Assembly (NCBI GenBank): GCA_009869945.1
Contig: WIXG01000186.1
Span: forward strand, 62,001-126,000
Origin: Mesaphorura yosii
Taxonomy: Eukaryota; Arthropoda; Collembola; Poduromorpha; Tullbergiidae
Direction: 5' to 3'
DNA length: 64,000 bases
The notes beneath the pieces are model-generated. The model worked only from the letters and a program-made list of their open reading frames with translations, had not been told where the DNA came from and searched no databases. Below are positions 47,034 through 59,028 of this stretch, piece after piece. Positions within the stretch are counted from its first letter, which is position 1. Each line of letters starts with the position of its first letter. Made by a program: the position numbers and the translations under genes.

Positions 47034-49795
47034 TTATTGAAACATGAATACTGCAACAGTTAAAGCCGCAACAAAATTGAGGCTGCAACCGAGGAAAAAG
47101 GTGCCGTCGGACACCGAATCCGGTTGTTTTGTCCTGTACTCTCTTGGCGAACAGTATCCATTCATGATAGGTTGGGCGGGCAGACCTCTCCTGGTAACAG
47201 ATGCAAGGTAATTACGAAATGGAAGTCGGTCGTCTTAATGATCTTAATTAAAGTAGTAAGGAGTATTGCAATTTTTACCAAAGCATGCGACAGCGTTGCT
47301 CGTCGAGTCTCCACATCGCGTCATCCGTTGTACTGGAATTCATTTTACTCCAAAGCCTTTCAGCAACTGCGTTCACGAAAGGGAAGAAGCGAGGTACGAC
47401 GTTTGTGTTGTCAACGAATTCACTCCAAATTGCTGCCTCGCCTCCAAGTATCAACTGGATCTGATCCTCTGGGAGTTCTGAATGCAATTCTAAATAAAAT
47501 ACATAAAATGAAGCCTACATGTCTCACTGGCACTAACATTGCAGAAGTAACACACCTTCTTCGAGGCTCAGTACCGGATCACACTCGTAGTACTCTCTCC
47601 ACGTTGGACCATAGTTTATGTAATTCAAATACCAACAGGAGGAAAGCAATACATTGTGACCCAAATCTAGAGCTTTCTAAGGAAAATAGGCACAGACATG
47701 GCGAAGCTAAATTACTGAAACTGAAACTGGAGGCTTTTTGTAAAATTATCCTAGCAGTGGTACCTTAAAATAGTATTGCCATCCATCCGACTTCCAAACC
47801 TGAACAACTACATCCTGATCGAGCTGAAAATTAGAAGAGATAGAGATAATGTCAGCGCTCTGAGCTGCATGCTGTTGTAATGGTACTGAGTCATATAATG
47901 CGCTAAATTCATATGATACCTCAACTCCATAATCCAGCGGATCTTGCCATACAATTCGCTTCGCTCCGAGACCCTTCACCATTTCCAAGTGGATATCGCT
48001 GTAGTGCTTTAACACTTGTGAATAATTCTCGTAGCCATGCACCTCCATGAAGGCAGCTATTTCCGGTGATGACTCCCAGCAATAGTAGTAAACCTGCGGG
48101 AGAAAAAAGCAGTGTCAACTTTAGTATCAGCGGATCAAGGAAGGAACAACTCACTTGGAACATTTTGCCGGAAACAATTTACTTGAAACGATTTGCCGAG
48201 AACGAATCTCTTGGAATAATTCTCTGGAGACAATTTAATTCGAATATCTCTCTGGAAACAATAATTTCCTCGGAACAATCCTCTACAGATAAAGCTTGTT
48301 CTAACTTTGGAAGAATTAATACCTTATAAGACATTGCTTGATAGAAAACTCGGGGGTTCTAGACTTCGAGTCTGTAAGGGTATTATCACTTCCCTGGTTC
48401 TAACTGTACAGATTACAGATCCGAACTATTGAACAAACCTCATCCATTCCAAGATGCAAATACTCGTCCTTTATCACGTCGTTGACAATTTCGGAAAACA
48501 AGTCTTTCATAAACTCGTACGTGAAATTTTCCATTGGGTTCAATATTTCGTACGGTCCATGCCCGATGTAGTCCGGAGGCGGGCCGTAGTTTGGTGTCCC
48601 AGGCTTCCCCTCTTCTCCGTAGCATGGAGTCAGCAATTCTGGAGGCATACAAAAGCTGGATACGTTAGCCAACAGGATTTAAGTCGAAAGTATTGATTTC
48701 TGTCTTTCTACCTGGAAATGCTGCTCCAAACGCGAGTGTGTGGCCGGGTGTGTCGAATTCCAAAATGACACGGATGCCTCGCACTCTCGCTTCTTCAATA
48801 ATATATTGAATAGTGCTTGGAGAGTATTCCAATTCGCCCGGAATGTAGGCAGCCTACAAATGGAAAAACTTGCTTCGATGGGGCGAAAGAATTCAGTATA
48901 ACAAGTTCAGTAAATCCGAACCTTCTCGGAAAGCGTCGGGAATTTCGTAGACACGAATGGAAAGCTCTGGTCGTCAATTATGTGCCAGTGCAGAACGTTT
49001 AATTTGTTGTAGCTCATTCCGTCTAGGATCTGCAGAATGACATCTGGAGCTAGGAAATGTCTGGCTGTGTCAATCATCAGGCCTCGGTGAGGAAATCGAG
49101 GCCAATCTGAGACATGAGTCACGTTCACGTAGTAGTGCATCGCTTCAGCTTCCGGGCGTTTCCTCCAAAGGAGCTGGCTAAAAGTTTCAAGCCCGCGCAA
49201 CGCTCCCCACACGCTGTGCGCAGAAATTTCTGCTTTCGGATCGCCATTGTTGTCAATTGAGACGGATACATTATCTGAAGAGCAAAAATGCCTGATTTCA
49301 ACCTGTAGAATAGTCTGGCTTGGGAGTAACTACTCACAACGCTCATCGCTGTCCAGAGTCGGGTAAGAATTGCACTGATGATTCTGGGAGTCAGCGGGAA
49401 TAGTAATTTCCACGCTGGACAGCACGGGCAGGCTCGCGTCTGGCACTACTTTGTCATGCAGAAGCTGGGTCATGCGATAGCGACTCCCAATTGCGAATGT
49501 CAACGGCTTGCAGTCACCAACGCTCACTTTGTACTGAAAATTGTCTGGCGAATCAATCGCAATCAATTGCTCCGTCGAGATTTGTAACTGTGGCAGTGGC
49601 CAGAGACTTCCTGGTGGAGATGGACTCCCCTAGGGCGAGAATATTGAGTTCAAATTACGGGACTCACAAGCGGCAAACAACTAACATGCTTACCGGCAGC
49701 GGAACTCTCGTCGCGAGTGGAAACAGATATCCGAATGCCCCTTTGTACAGAATCAATTGATAAATTACAACTGCGAACCAAGCGCGAACCTCCAT
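47034..49795 (-). CDS. Beta-N-acetylhexosaminidase with hydrophobic C-terminal tail
   Basis: Glycoside hydrolase family 20 enzyme that removes terminal beta-GlcNAc/GalNAc from glycoproteins or chitooligosaccharides. Exons: 49795-49694, 49629-49338, 49274-48922, 48853-48732, 48655-48439, 48093-47920, 47823-47764, 47676-47556, 47489-47279, 47190-47034; 602 residues. After a signal peptide ([17 protein letters not shown]) comes the GH20b domain, then the barrel: [54 protein letters not shown] with the catalytic Asp-Glu, [50 protein letters not shown] and CRMLWRGLPAQP. HLGGDEV is usual, so Met replaces a Gly next to the catalytic pair. The end [20 protein letters not shown] is strongly hydrophobic, suggesting a GPI signal or membrane tail instead of a lysosomal enzyme. 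The exon 4-5 junction needs a weak donor to keep frame. Whether it is a HEXB orthologue or an fdl/Hexo type is unclear. Confidence 0.9.
48135..48300. repeat. Degenerate short tandem repeat in a hexosaminidase intron
   Basis: About eight to nine diverged units of roughly 15 bases built on GGAAACAATTT with intervening CTCT or GCC (for example at 48166-48190, 48225-48240 and 48255-48275). They fill much of the 345-base intron 48094-48438, which is longer than its neighbours. Purity is low, so it is an old array. Confidence 0.5.
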
Positions 49796-50377
49796 TTTGA
49801 CGAAAGAGCCGTGAGCCTTGTTGGGTTTAAAATCACAGCCTATCGAGCCTAATTTTAACTGCGAGGGAGCCTGTCGCTAGCCTCAAAACCTAACGAGCCT
49901 AATTTGAACTGTGAGGGAGCCTGTTGTGAGCTCCAGAGCCTAGCGAGCCTAAATTAAATGTGGAAGGAGCCTCCAGAACCCAACGAGCCTGATCGGAACG
50001 AGCAATGAGCCTGAGCCTGAATCTTTGCGTGGAACCAATTCAGTTGTGGAGTACATGGACTCACTATGTACACTCCAAATCCCTTATCATTTGGCTTTGG
50101 CTTCTGCAAAGCGCAAATCGTAGTCAATAATGACATTAATCACTGTCAAGTGTTTCACGTTCTCAATTGGTCTTATCAGCTTGATAATCCTAATTCGACA
50201 TGTGCAATTGAGCTTGAGCTGGGACCCGAGCCCTACTCGCTCCATTTATAAAGGTCTCGGATTACTTTGGTGCGAATTTTCTCTAAGCTGATGAGATTCA
50301 GATTAATAAGTATAGATTTATTGTCGTTGTTTCAGTCATGGTCATGGTCGCAAAATAACACACTATTAAAGCATAAT
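49796..50377. promoter_or_regulatory. Compact spacer: dipeptidase B 3' end and hexosaminidase promoter
   Basis: On the minus strand a poly(A) signal AATAAA lies at 50322-50317, 56 bases past the dipeptidase B stop, and a TATA box (TATAAATG, within 50245-50252) follows about 70 bases further. If used, transcription of the hexosaminidase gene would start near 50215 and its leader would contain the minisatellite. Element assignment is inference from consensus and position. Confidence 0.4.
49839..50020. repeat. 50-bp minisatellite with GAGCCT core, 5' of hexosaminidase
   Basis: Four units start CC(T/C)A(T/A/G)CGAGCCT at 49839, 49889, 49939 and 49979; the first two are exactly 50 bases, the third 40 through loss of an internal part. 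Each has inner copies of GAGCCT. The array begins 44 bases upstream of the hexosaminidase start codon, so it lies in the promoter or 5' UTR. Confidence 0.8.
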
Positions 50378-52943
50378 TTACAGCTCTTCAAAATCATCCG
50401 AGATGGTGCTCCTTCGCCTCCGAATCGCATCCTTATCAACTTCATCGTCTTTGTACTTTCCTGTGAGGCACGTCAGATTGACTTTCTTCTCGACTAATTC
50501 TGCCCGTGTCAGCGAGTCTTGCTTGGGGTCAGCTTCTGCTGTTTGAAGCTCGTCTCGTACTCGCTCCACGTCCTTAAACACCCTCAGAATGTTGCGTCCA
50601 GCCAGCTTTTCCAGGTCTTCTTCGCTCCAACCGGTATTGTAAAGAGCGGCGAAGAGGTCAGGGTATTTTGAGACGTCTTCTAGACCAGTCGGGACTCTGT
50701 GCAGAGTTACGTTAATTAGCAACATAATTAAGTGAAGTGAAGATTAATTAGGGTTTACGAACTTGTCAACACCGTCGTAGTCACCACCAATCTACAAATT
50801 GAAAAACAAGTAACCTTTAGAATCTTTGCACGTAAACCAGAATTTACTTATGAAGTCAACGGCGACTTACCCCAATGTGGTCTGGTCCAGTAATTGAACG
50901 AATATGTTCAATATGCGCTGCGTAATTATAATTAAGAAAGGCATTCGCATTATTTCTTTCACCATACAAGCCTACATAGAAGTTTTGATTCAAGAGATTT
51001 CGGAGTCGGACTTACCAACCACATCGCTCAGCGTCGCAGGAGACGAGTCACTTGGGTTGCACTTGATGAAATTTGAGTAAAAGTTGACCATGATGATGGA
51101 ATTCTTCTCTTTCTGGAATAAATCACATAAATACGATGTGGGTACGATCTGTCATCGAATCTCTGCACATATGCTTCATAAATTAATTTTGCTCATACCG
51201 TGAGCCGAAGCACATCATCTGGCACGTTGCGGTGATGGTTACAAATGCTTTTAGCCGAAGAATGGGAAAAGATTACTGGAGCTTTTGAGCGATGGAGTGC
51301 GGCTCTCATCGTGGCTTCTGACACATGTGAGATGTCAACCATCATGCCAAGCCGGTTCATCTCGTCGACAACAGCCTGCAAAGTTTCAAATCGATCCATG
51401 ATTCCATTCCTTCCTGCAGTGCAGATTTTACGATTAATCCTCGCTTGACTGGCGTACTTACCAATCCGAACTCCGAAAGCCCATTATTTTCAGGATCAAT
51501 GGTGGGATTTGGGGCGTCGACGGGTGAGCTGTCAGCCCTTTGGTAAAAGACAGTAAAATGTAACAAATTTAAAATCTAATCTGACACCTTTCGACACTAA
51601 TCATCATTTTTACTAACCACGGAGTGTTGCAGCTGTGAGTCAACGTCATGTATCTGGCACCCAGTTCATAAAGCATTCGCAAAACACCGAAACTCGACTG
51701 GATAGAGTGCCCACCTTCGACAGCGACCAGACTCGCGATTTTACCTTTGCTGATGGCATCTTCGATGTCTAAAATACAAATCAACCGTGCAAAGATCAAG
51801 CACCCATGCGAAATAGCAAATTGACTATTTTGTGTTATTCAATCCATTGCCGAACCTGCTGCACTCGTAGCAAACTGCAAATCCTCGCTGTAATTTGCTG
51901 CCAGACGCTTGATGACATCAATCTGTTCAATCGTCTGTTCCACGCTGTCTTTGTACTGGCTCGTGCAAGAAGTGTACGCAACCCAAAACTGTAAACAAGG
52001 AAGCCAATTCAATGACGTGATGTCTGCCAGCATTAGAAAAAATTGCGTTGTGGAATTTGAACAATTAATTTCAGTTCGAGAAGCTGAAAAACACGAATTC
52101 TGGAAATTACGAAATGACTCAATACATTTTGATAACATTGTTTGCTGATTTTGACACGTGAATACGAGAAGTCGTGAACTTTCCACTTGAGACATGCCGC
52201 TGTCGCGTGCTGTACCGTCATGTCGCTTTATCTTTTATTGAAGAATGCGAGCGCAGAACAATTACGGCTGTCAGATAATGACGCGAGTGAATAATGATGT
52301 CGACAGTCTCGCAGAATAATAAATATGTGCGAAGTGCAAAAGTGCAAAAATTTGTGAGAAGTCACGTTCTGGACATTTAAAAGTCAGGCTGACGTTGACT
52401 ATCAACATGGAAAAATAATTGAAGGAAATTACGCAAAGTGATAAATTCTCATTCTTAGAAATAAATTCTTACCTGAGCTCCCACGCGCCCGGCTCGCAAT
52501 CTTGGAATATCCGTATGCGACGATGTGTTGTTTCCCCAAAGATCCACCTCTCTCAAGTCTGATGAAAAATCGACCTTTCGCAAATCGTTGTGGACAAGAT
52601 TTCGCAAATTCCACGGGAAATCGTTGTGCCTGCCAAAAGATCATAATTTATACAGGTTTCTGACAAATCTGCTAACTGCTTGTTATTTGCATATGAAAAT
52701 GCATTACCCGTCAATGACAGGCATTTTCTCCAACACCTTTAAGGCCATTTGCGCAGCTGAAATGGGCTCATCAGATCCCCGCGTGGTTACGACGATCACG
52801 GCAATTGCACCGGCCACGAGGAGTGCGATCGTGCCTCCGATGAGCAAAATTCGGTTTCCTGAAACCGTTAACAATAATTGTTATCATGCTTACGAGACAT
52901 GAAACATTGCGTCCAAGAAATTCTTACGTTTTGCAGGCTCCAT
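50378..52943 (-). CDS. DPEP: Membrane dipeptidase, active-site complete (dipeptidase B)
   Basis: M19 zinc dipeptidase; such enzymes cleave dipeptides such as cystinyl-bisglycine and leukotriene D4 at the cell surface. Eleven exons: 52943-52928, 52858-52708, 52629-52473, 51988-51856, 51768-51618, 51537-51462, 51375-51199, 51112-51016, 50917-50871, 50791-50763, 50696-50378; 450 residues. The N-terminus has a hydrophobic anchor ([20 protein letters not shown]), predicting type II topology; there is no GPI signal at the C-terminus, unlike mammalian DPEP1. Catalytic residues are all present: GHNDFPW, VEGGHS with bridging Glu, [31 protein letters not shown] and GGDYDG. Exon 10 is only 29 bases and encodes the GGDYDG metal-ligand segment. 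The C-terminal 60 residues are charged, ending in an RRRRS patch and an acidic end. It is the evident paralogue of dipeptidase A, which has lost these residues. Confidence 0.94.
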
Positions 52944-55900
52944 TTTGACGAATCGTCGACTGGCAATGGCAAACGTTCTGAATTGACTAGAATGAACTAA
53001 ACGAGATTATCTCGACGGCTAATCAGTTAATTACTACTTCAAGCTCGCTCAGACGCTTGAAGCGTTAAATTATTTGGAATGCAAATGCGCCGAAGAGCCA
53101 AGAAGACTGAATCACGTTGTCAAAAATGATAATGGGAGATTAAACACTTTAATGACGCTCCATGCAAGCTGCATCAATAACAATAGTATTATGTACATCA
53201 ACACGAAGCCAGCGAGCTGTATTTAAGTATTGTTCTGTACTGCGACGTGACAATGACAATCAGTGTCAACTGAACTGATTATTTCTGGACTTCGCTTTCG
53301 TTTGTATGTAAAAACCACAGCAGACACAATCGAAAATCACAGCCAGGCACAATGGAACATATAAAACGTGATTTCCCTGCTCGTGAACAAACGCTGAGAC
53401 CGACACACGAGATGACTGAGAGGATGACACCACTGCTAACGTGCACGTGATTAAAAGTCGAAGGTTGACGCTGCGTGAATTCCAATTATTCCAAACAATG
53501 GTCCACTAAATTTGTACACAATTGGCATTGGCCAATGTGATCAATGTCTAATGTAATTTGCACTTTGTGTAGGTGAATTCTAGTGAATGACTGTGTGAAC
53601 TCGTGAACGAGCGCGTCCTTCGATTAACGCAGCGTTCTCAGTTCTCGTTAAGTTTGCATTTTATATTAGCGAACAAACAAAATACTTTCGATGATTGCGT
53701 ATTGGCAGTGGCAGCGGCGACGGTGCTATAGTTAAGTGAACTGTTGCAAATCCTAAACTTAGGCATGCAACTGAATGATTATGCAATGCTTAAATGCTTT
53801 GGTGTCTTGAGAAAAATGAAAGGGTGTGCTTGAATTAATTGACAACCGGCAGGCAGACAGGTGAACTGAATAATTATTGCGTAAACTGGCGTGCACCCAC
53901 ATTAATTCAAGACTTTTAATAGAATTGCGCCCAATACGGCATAAGACATAACTACAGTGGTCATAATGATGGTTATTCTGAGCATAATTTCGTAAAACTA
54001 CGCGTTATAGTAGCTTCTTGTCTTGTCCGTCTGGTAAGGAGATATTGTATTGGTATTGGTACTAAGCGCACACTGCTGTTGCATTTTTTTAGTTCTGAGT
54101 GAGACGATTCCCAAGCCGGTCATGTGGTGAGCTTGGTTTCAGTGACTTCGCTGGAGCTTTGAGACGTGGAACTTGATAAGGAAAGGGAATCTGGCATGGA
54201 TAAAGGTCAATCCTAATAGGTCTCATCGGGAAGAAAATACTTGATTCTACGAACACGAACGAACGAGAGATGTTGTGCAACTCGTGAACTGTGAGCCGGC
54301 AGTCTCACACTTATGCAATTGCTTCGCATCTCGCAAGTATTTTGGACCTTTACAGAAGCTGGAGCTGTAAACAACAAACAGGTGCAGCTGCGCGACTGCG
54401 ACAGCCACGCATTTTGCCAATAAAAACTTCAAGCTCAAGATTTATCCCTTTTTAATGACCACATTTCTATATAATTCAGTGTAAAATTGACTAAAAAGGC
54501 AGCCAGTGCAATTTGTCATAATTTGGAATCGTTTAAACTCATCCCAATTCATTGAACTCATGATTTACTCTCGCTTAAACTCAAATTAAGCGCGGTTCGT
54601 CCTCCTTTTGAAAAATTCCATGTGCGGACGATTCGATCGGTCCATTAACGACAAACATAAAAATACTTTATATTGGTGCTTTTATAAAATGCATTTAATT
54701 TGGCTCATTTAATACGATCCACCTCCACAAGTACATAAATTTGCGGTTATTATGAAGGAGGTCTCCAGAATTTGCTTTATCTTTCAAGGTTATTGCACAT
54801 TGGGAATTGTGATACACCTTCTCAAGTATTTATAGACTAGATTGCGAGCACAAAGAGTTCGTTGTCCCAGCCTTGCATTGTTTTAGTTTCAGGAAGGACA
54901 ACACCTTTCTGCACACGGTCATCATTGAGTTCAGTTCGAGTGATGCAGTATTTGGGATATGGGCATGTACTCTGAATTGTGAATACGTAAATCTCATGTG
55001 GCTTTATCCAAGCTTTGCTTTTGCTCTTGACGCGGATTCGATTTGCGTGGACATCAGTCGTCAGCGGGGATTTATTTTATATCCTGATCTCCAATTCTAA
55101 TTCGTTTTCCATGCGCATGAAATCCACACACTTGTTGAAAACTTAAGCTTTCCCACAAAAGTAGACGTTTTATGATCCTGTTTCGCATTTACTTGACCAG
55201 CTTGACGTGCTCTGCTTGAAATGAGAGTCGAGCCTGCCTTCTGTCGCTCGTTGTCGTTAATACGAGTATTAGCAAAATTACAAATTACACATTATTTGAC
55301 GCAAGATCCTTATTCAGAGTGCTCACGCATAAAAACACTTGTCCGCTGCGTCTAGATTTGTAAGTAGCCTTTTTTGGCGACGGACGGACGATCAACTTGT
55401 ATTTATATTGTCACTGTCACATTCCCTGTCGAGTTTATGCAACTGCCAGCAATCTGAAAGCAAAACCGGCTACACAGAATGGGCAGAATGAGATTGGAGC
55501 ATTTGTTATGTAATCTGTTATAAAATGACACCATGTAATGGATCTTCCCTTTTGCTCCTTGCTGGACATTTTATCAACGCATCTTTAGTCTCTGGAATTG
55601 ATGAACAACTCTTCAGGCTTTAATTGACCATTCTTTCCTCGTATTTCGCAAATTCCCCACCCAATACGAATCTTTCACGTTTACGCCTTAGACTTGATAA
55701 CTGCTGTGAAAGATTGGATTAAATCTGCATGCCATTGTGAATTATTCAGGCACGACCCCTAAAATACAAGAAAAAAGACAAGAAATGCATGTGAAGTACG
55801 AGATGATCTGATTTGGAGGACCGTTCCTTTGTTCGAGCAATTGAGCACGTGTCAACTGTCAAGAACACGCAGCACTGCTAATTTGAGCTAACAAGATTTG

Positions 55901-58900
55901 ACGTGACAGCTGACTCAAAAAAAATTCGACTTTTATCAAATTAGGAGAGGATTTAATTATAATGATCACAGCTCTTTCACTTTCGAGATCAGTGACCCGG
56001 CCTCTATCACTTTTCACCTAGTAAGAAGATAAAATGCTGGATTGATAATTAGTTAATGCTTTTGCGGGATGCGGGTCTTGCAAAACTCATCTGCGATTTT
56101 TTGCGGAAGGCGAACCAAGCCAAACTGTTATGTGTTTGAGACGAAGTGTGCGAATACGATGAGCAACGATTCCAGAAAAGTTCCGTTTGGCCAGCCAGCA
56201 AATGCTCAAATGCGTAGGCGAGCTTTCAGACTCCATTCTTTGGACATAATCCATAAGCAATCTTTCTTACAGTCTTGGGCTCTTCAATTTAAAATTTTTA
56301 CGGCACTGCACTGCTGGAATGAATGAATGAATATCATTATCACGGACTTGCTTAAAATGAAGACAAGTTGAATCTCACCCTCACCTCATCCCATCCAGTC
56401 TGCATCGGAACAGAATAAGAAATCCGCGTCCGCTGAAAATACAAGAAGTTGGTTGTTTACTAAAAAGGATGCGGACGAAGAAAAGTTGCAGCTTCTCAAT
56501 AACGCGATACAAAGAATTGCCTTTTGGCTTTGGACAAAAATTCAATGCGTGTTATAAAATATGAGGTGTGAAATGAAGCCAGCTTGCTTTGAGAGATGAC
56601 AAGCGCACTGATTTCATTACCAAGTTGATCTTGATACGTGCACACGTGTGCATCTGCAATATGGAGGAAGCAATTGTCCAGAAGCAGGATCCTAAAAGTT
56701 ACATTGAGCTTTTCATTTCGCAAGCTGTATATTCACACTGAGCACGAAAACCGAAAACCTTAACCAGTCAAAAAGTTTAAGTGCAATGACGGCTTTTTTA
56801 CATTGCAATGGTAAAATTGCATCTAGCACGTCCAGCAATTAAGTGACAAACTCTTAAAAATTGACGTAGATTATTCATGAATGGATTTCAAAATGTGATC
56901 CCAACACCAACGAAAAGAGAATATTCGACAGAAGACGCTAACGCGACGCGTGTGTTTTTCTTCTCATCTCGCCTCGACTCTTGATTTTGAGTCAGTGCGT
57001 CAGTGCTCTTGATTCATGGAATTGAATCGCAACGCAGCAGATTGCACGTTTCATTTTGAAGATGATCTCTGCGCGGTGCAAAGTGTAAATAGTTGTCTGA
57101 TTGACTCAGATACATTCTCAGTGCACTTGGCGTGACGTGGAGACGTGAAGTGAGTATTTAAGTTTTATGAAACCGGAAATAAATCTTTTCCAGAATGTAA
57201 ACTGAACAGAGTGATGTGGTTGCTGACAACTTAAAAACGTAAGCGGGCAGGGAATCTCATAGCATCGGGAGTTGCTTCGGGAATTTGAGATGGATAGATT
57301 CAAATGGAGGCACTTCAGGTAAAAGACTCTTTCATTCTATTGCTTGATGAAATGCGTGACAAAAATACTTAAATTGTCGGCAAAAAATCGCTGGTGCCAA
57401 TTTCGCAAGAATTCCCGCAAATTGGTTCCGGGTCGTCTGAACTTCGAGACTTTGGTCTTACAAATTGAAAGCAATTTAACAGTTTTGACACTTTTGGAGA
57501 AATTCTATTTGCTAGTAAGGATTTTATTGCCGGCCATAAACAACCACTGATTTGGTCAAATCAAATTAGCATAATTTCTGAAAACATCGAAACAGTAGCG
57601 AAAGCATGTTCATCACAGCACGAGCTCAATGCATAATTTCAGGGCCCACGAGTTCAATGACTGGCTAAACATGTCTGCACTGAACTGATTATGATTATCA
57701 GCAAGTACGTAGGACGCTGATACTGCTTCCTAAACGGCACGGCGGCTGACCTACTTTGAAGGCAATTGAAAGCGGTTTGAGTGACAATTCCGATGACTTT
57801 CTGACCCCTGCCTGAATAGCCTGAACATGTTTGATAATTTTTATTTCATCGCACGCAATTAAACACTACATAAAATTACACCATTGATTTCTTTTAAATT
57901 TCATTTCGAACGTCGGACAGTGAATATATTTCGTAGCATCTAGCTTTGAAGCTCCGAATTTTGCTAAAATGGCTTTCTGTTAGCCCTGAGACATAAATTC
58001 GGATTAATGACATCTCAAGGAGAAGCTATTAGCCAGCGCCGGTACTTTTCCTTCTTGCTTCTGGTTCATTCACCGAAAACCTACGCTAATAAGCCGGTAG
58101 CGAAAAGAAGCCAACCCGTCAGCTCGGAGTCCTGCTGTTAAGAAATCGGAGCGAATGCAAATATGCGTCACCGCACCACACAGGAAGCTGAGAAAAGAAA
58201 TAAAGACATAAAAATATTTTAGTTAATGTTGTTGACGACGACAATGATCATGCACGCACGGTAATAGCATGATGCGATGCAACAAGACGTGCGTCTTCCT
58301 CTTGGAATCTTCTACTCGAGTCATTGACTTGGCCTAAGCACGCGTTTAACGAAGAGAAATGTTGATGAGACATGAATGGGAAGGATATTAAACTGTTATT
58401 TATGGAGTGATCTCGCTATTTGTAGTGCATATTTCACATTTCACATTAAATTACATTTTAAGACATTGTACAACATTGAATTAATCTACGAACGAGCACT
58501 GGCAGCAAGGAATTTGCCATTCGCCAGACTGCACTGCACTACGCGTTGGTTTAACATGAGATCCAGTGCTGTTAATCACATAACCAGCGAGCAAATTGGC
58601 AACGATCTCAACATCAGCGCCTGCCACCAGTGCGTAGTGCGCAGTGTATACGGCCTGCTTCTTCTGTTGTCATTTATACTTCGATTAATCATGCTAAATG
58701 GTGAACAAATTGGTTATTAAAAGATTTGGAGCTTAACTTGTCACTTGAAGGTTGCGGGCTGGACCAAAAATCCACAATCTGTAATTTTAATACACTATCC
58801 ACAATAAATCGTGACTTCATCGATAATTCTTGTACAATTCACAACGTTAGAACGATAGAATGCGGAAATTCGTCAAATACTAATCCGGTGGGATCGACCC

Positions 58901-59028
58901 AGTACAGGTGATCAATTCTAGCCACACGACATAATTTATTGCCAAAAATTACGAATCATTTACAAAACATCAAGTCTTGAAAGCCTGAAGTCGCTTCGAA
59001 TTTACACTTACACCAAATAACAAACACC
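52944..59028. other. Gene-poor region before the collagen gene
   Basis: 6.1 kb with no exon that I recognise on either strand. Short frames (for example 54873-55100, 56069-56326, 58376-58720) are AT-biased and lack splice context. It must include the dipeptidase B promoter at its left end and the collagen promoter at its right end; neither shows a clear TATA/initiator pair. Confidence 0.5.

Noticed and set aside
47124-47768. 214-codon plus-strand frame
   Set aside because: It is antisense to four hexosaminidase exons whose protein is clearly conserved.
58376-58911. Two plus-strand frames before the collagen gene
   Set aside because: No family resemblance, no convincing splice joins to the collagen exons, and codon use like the surrounding non-coding DNA.
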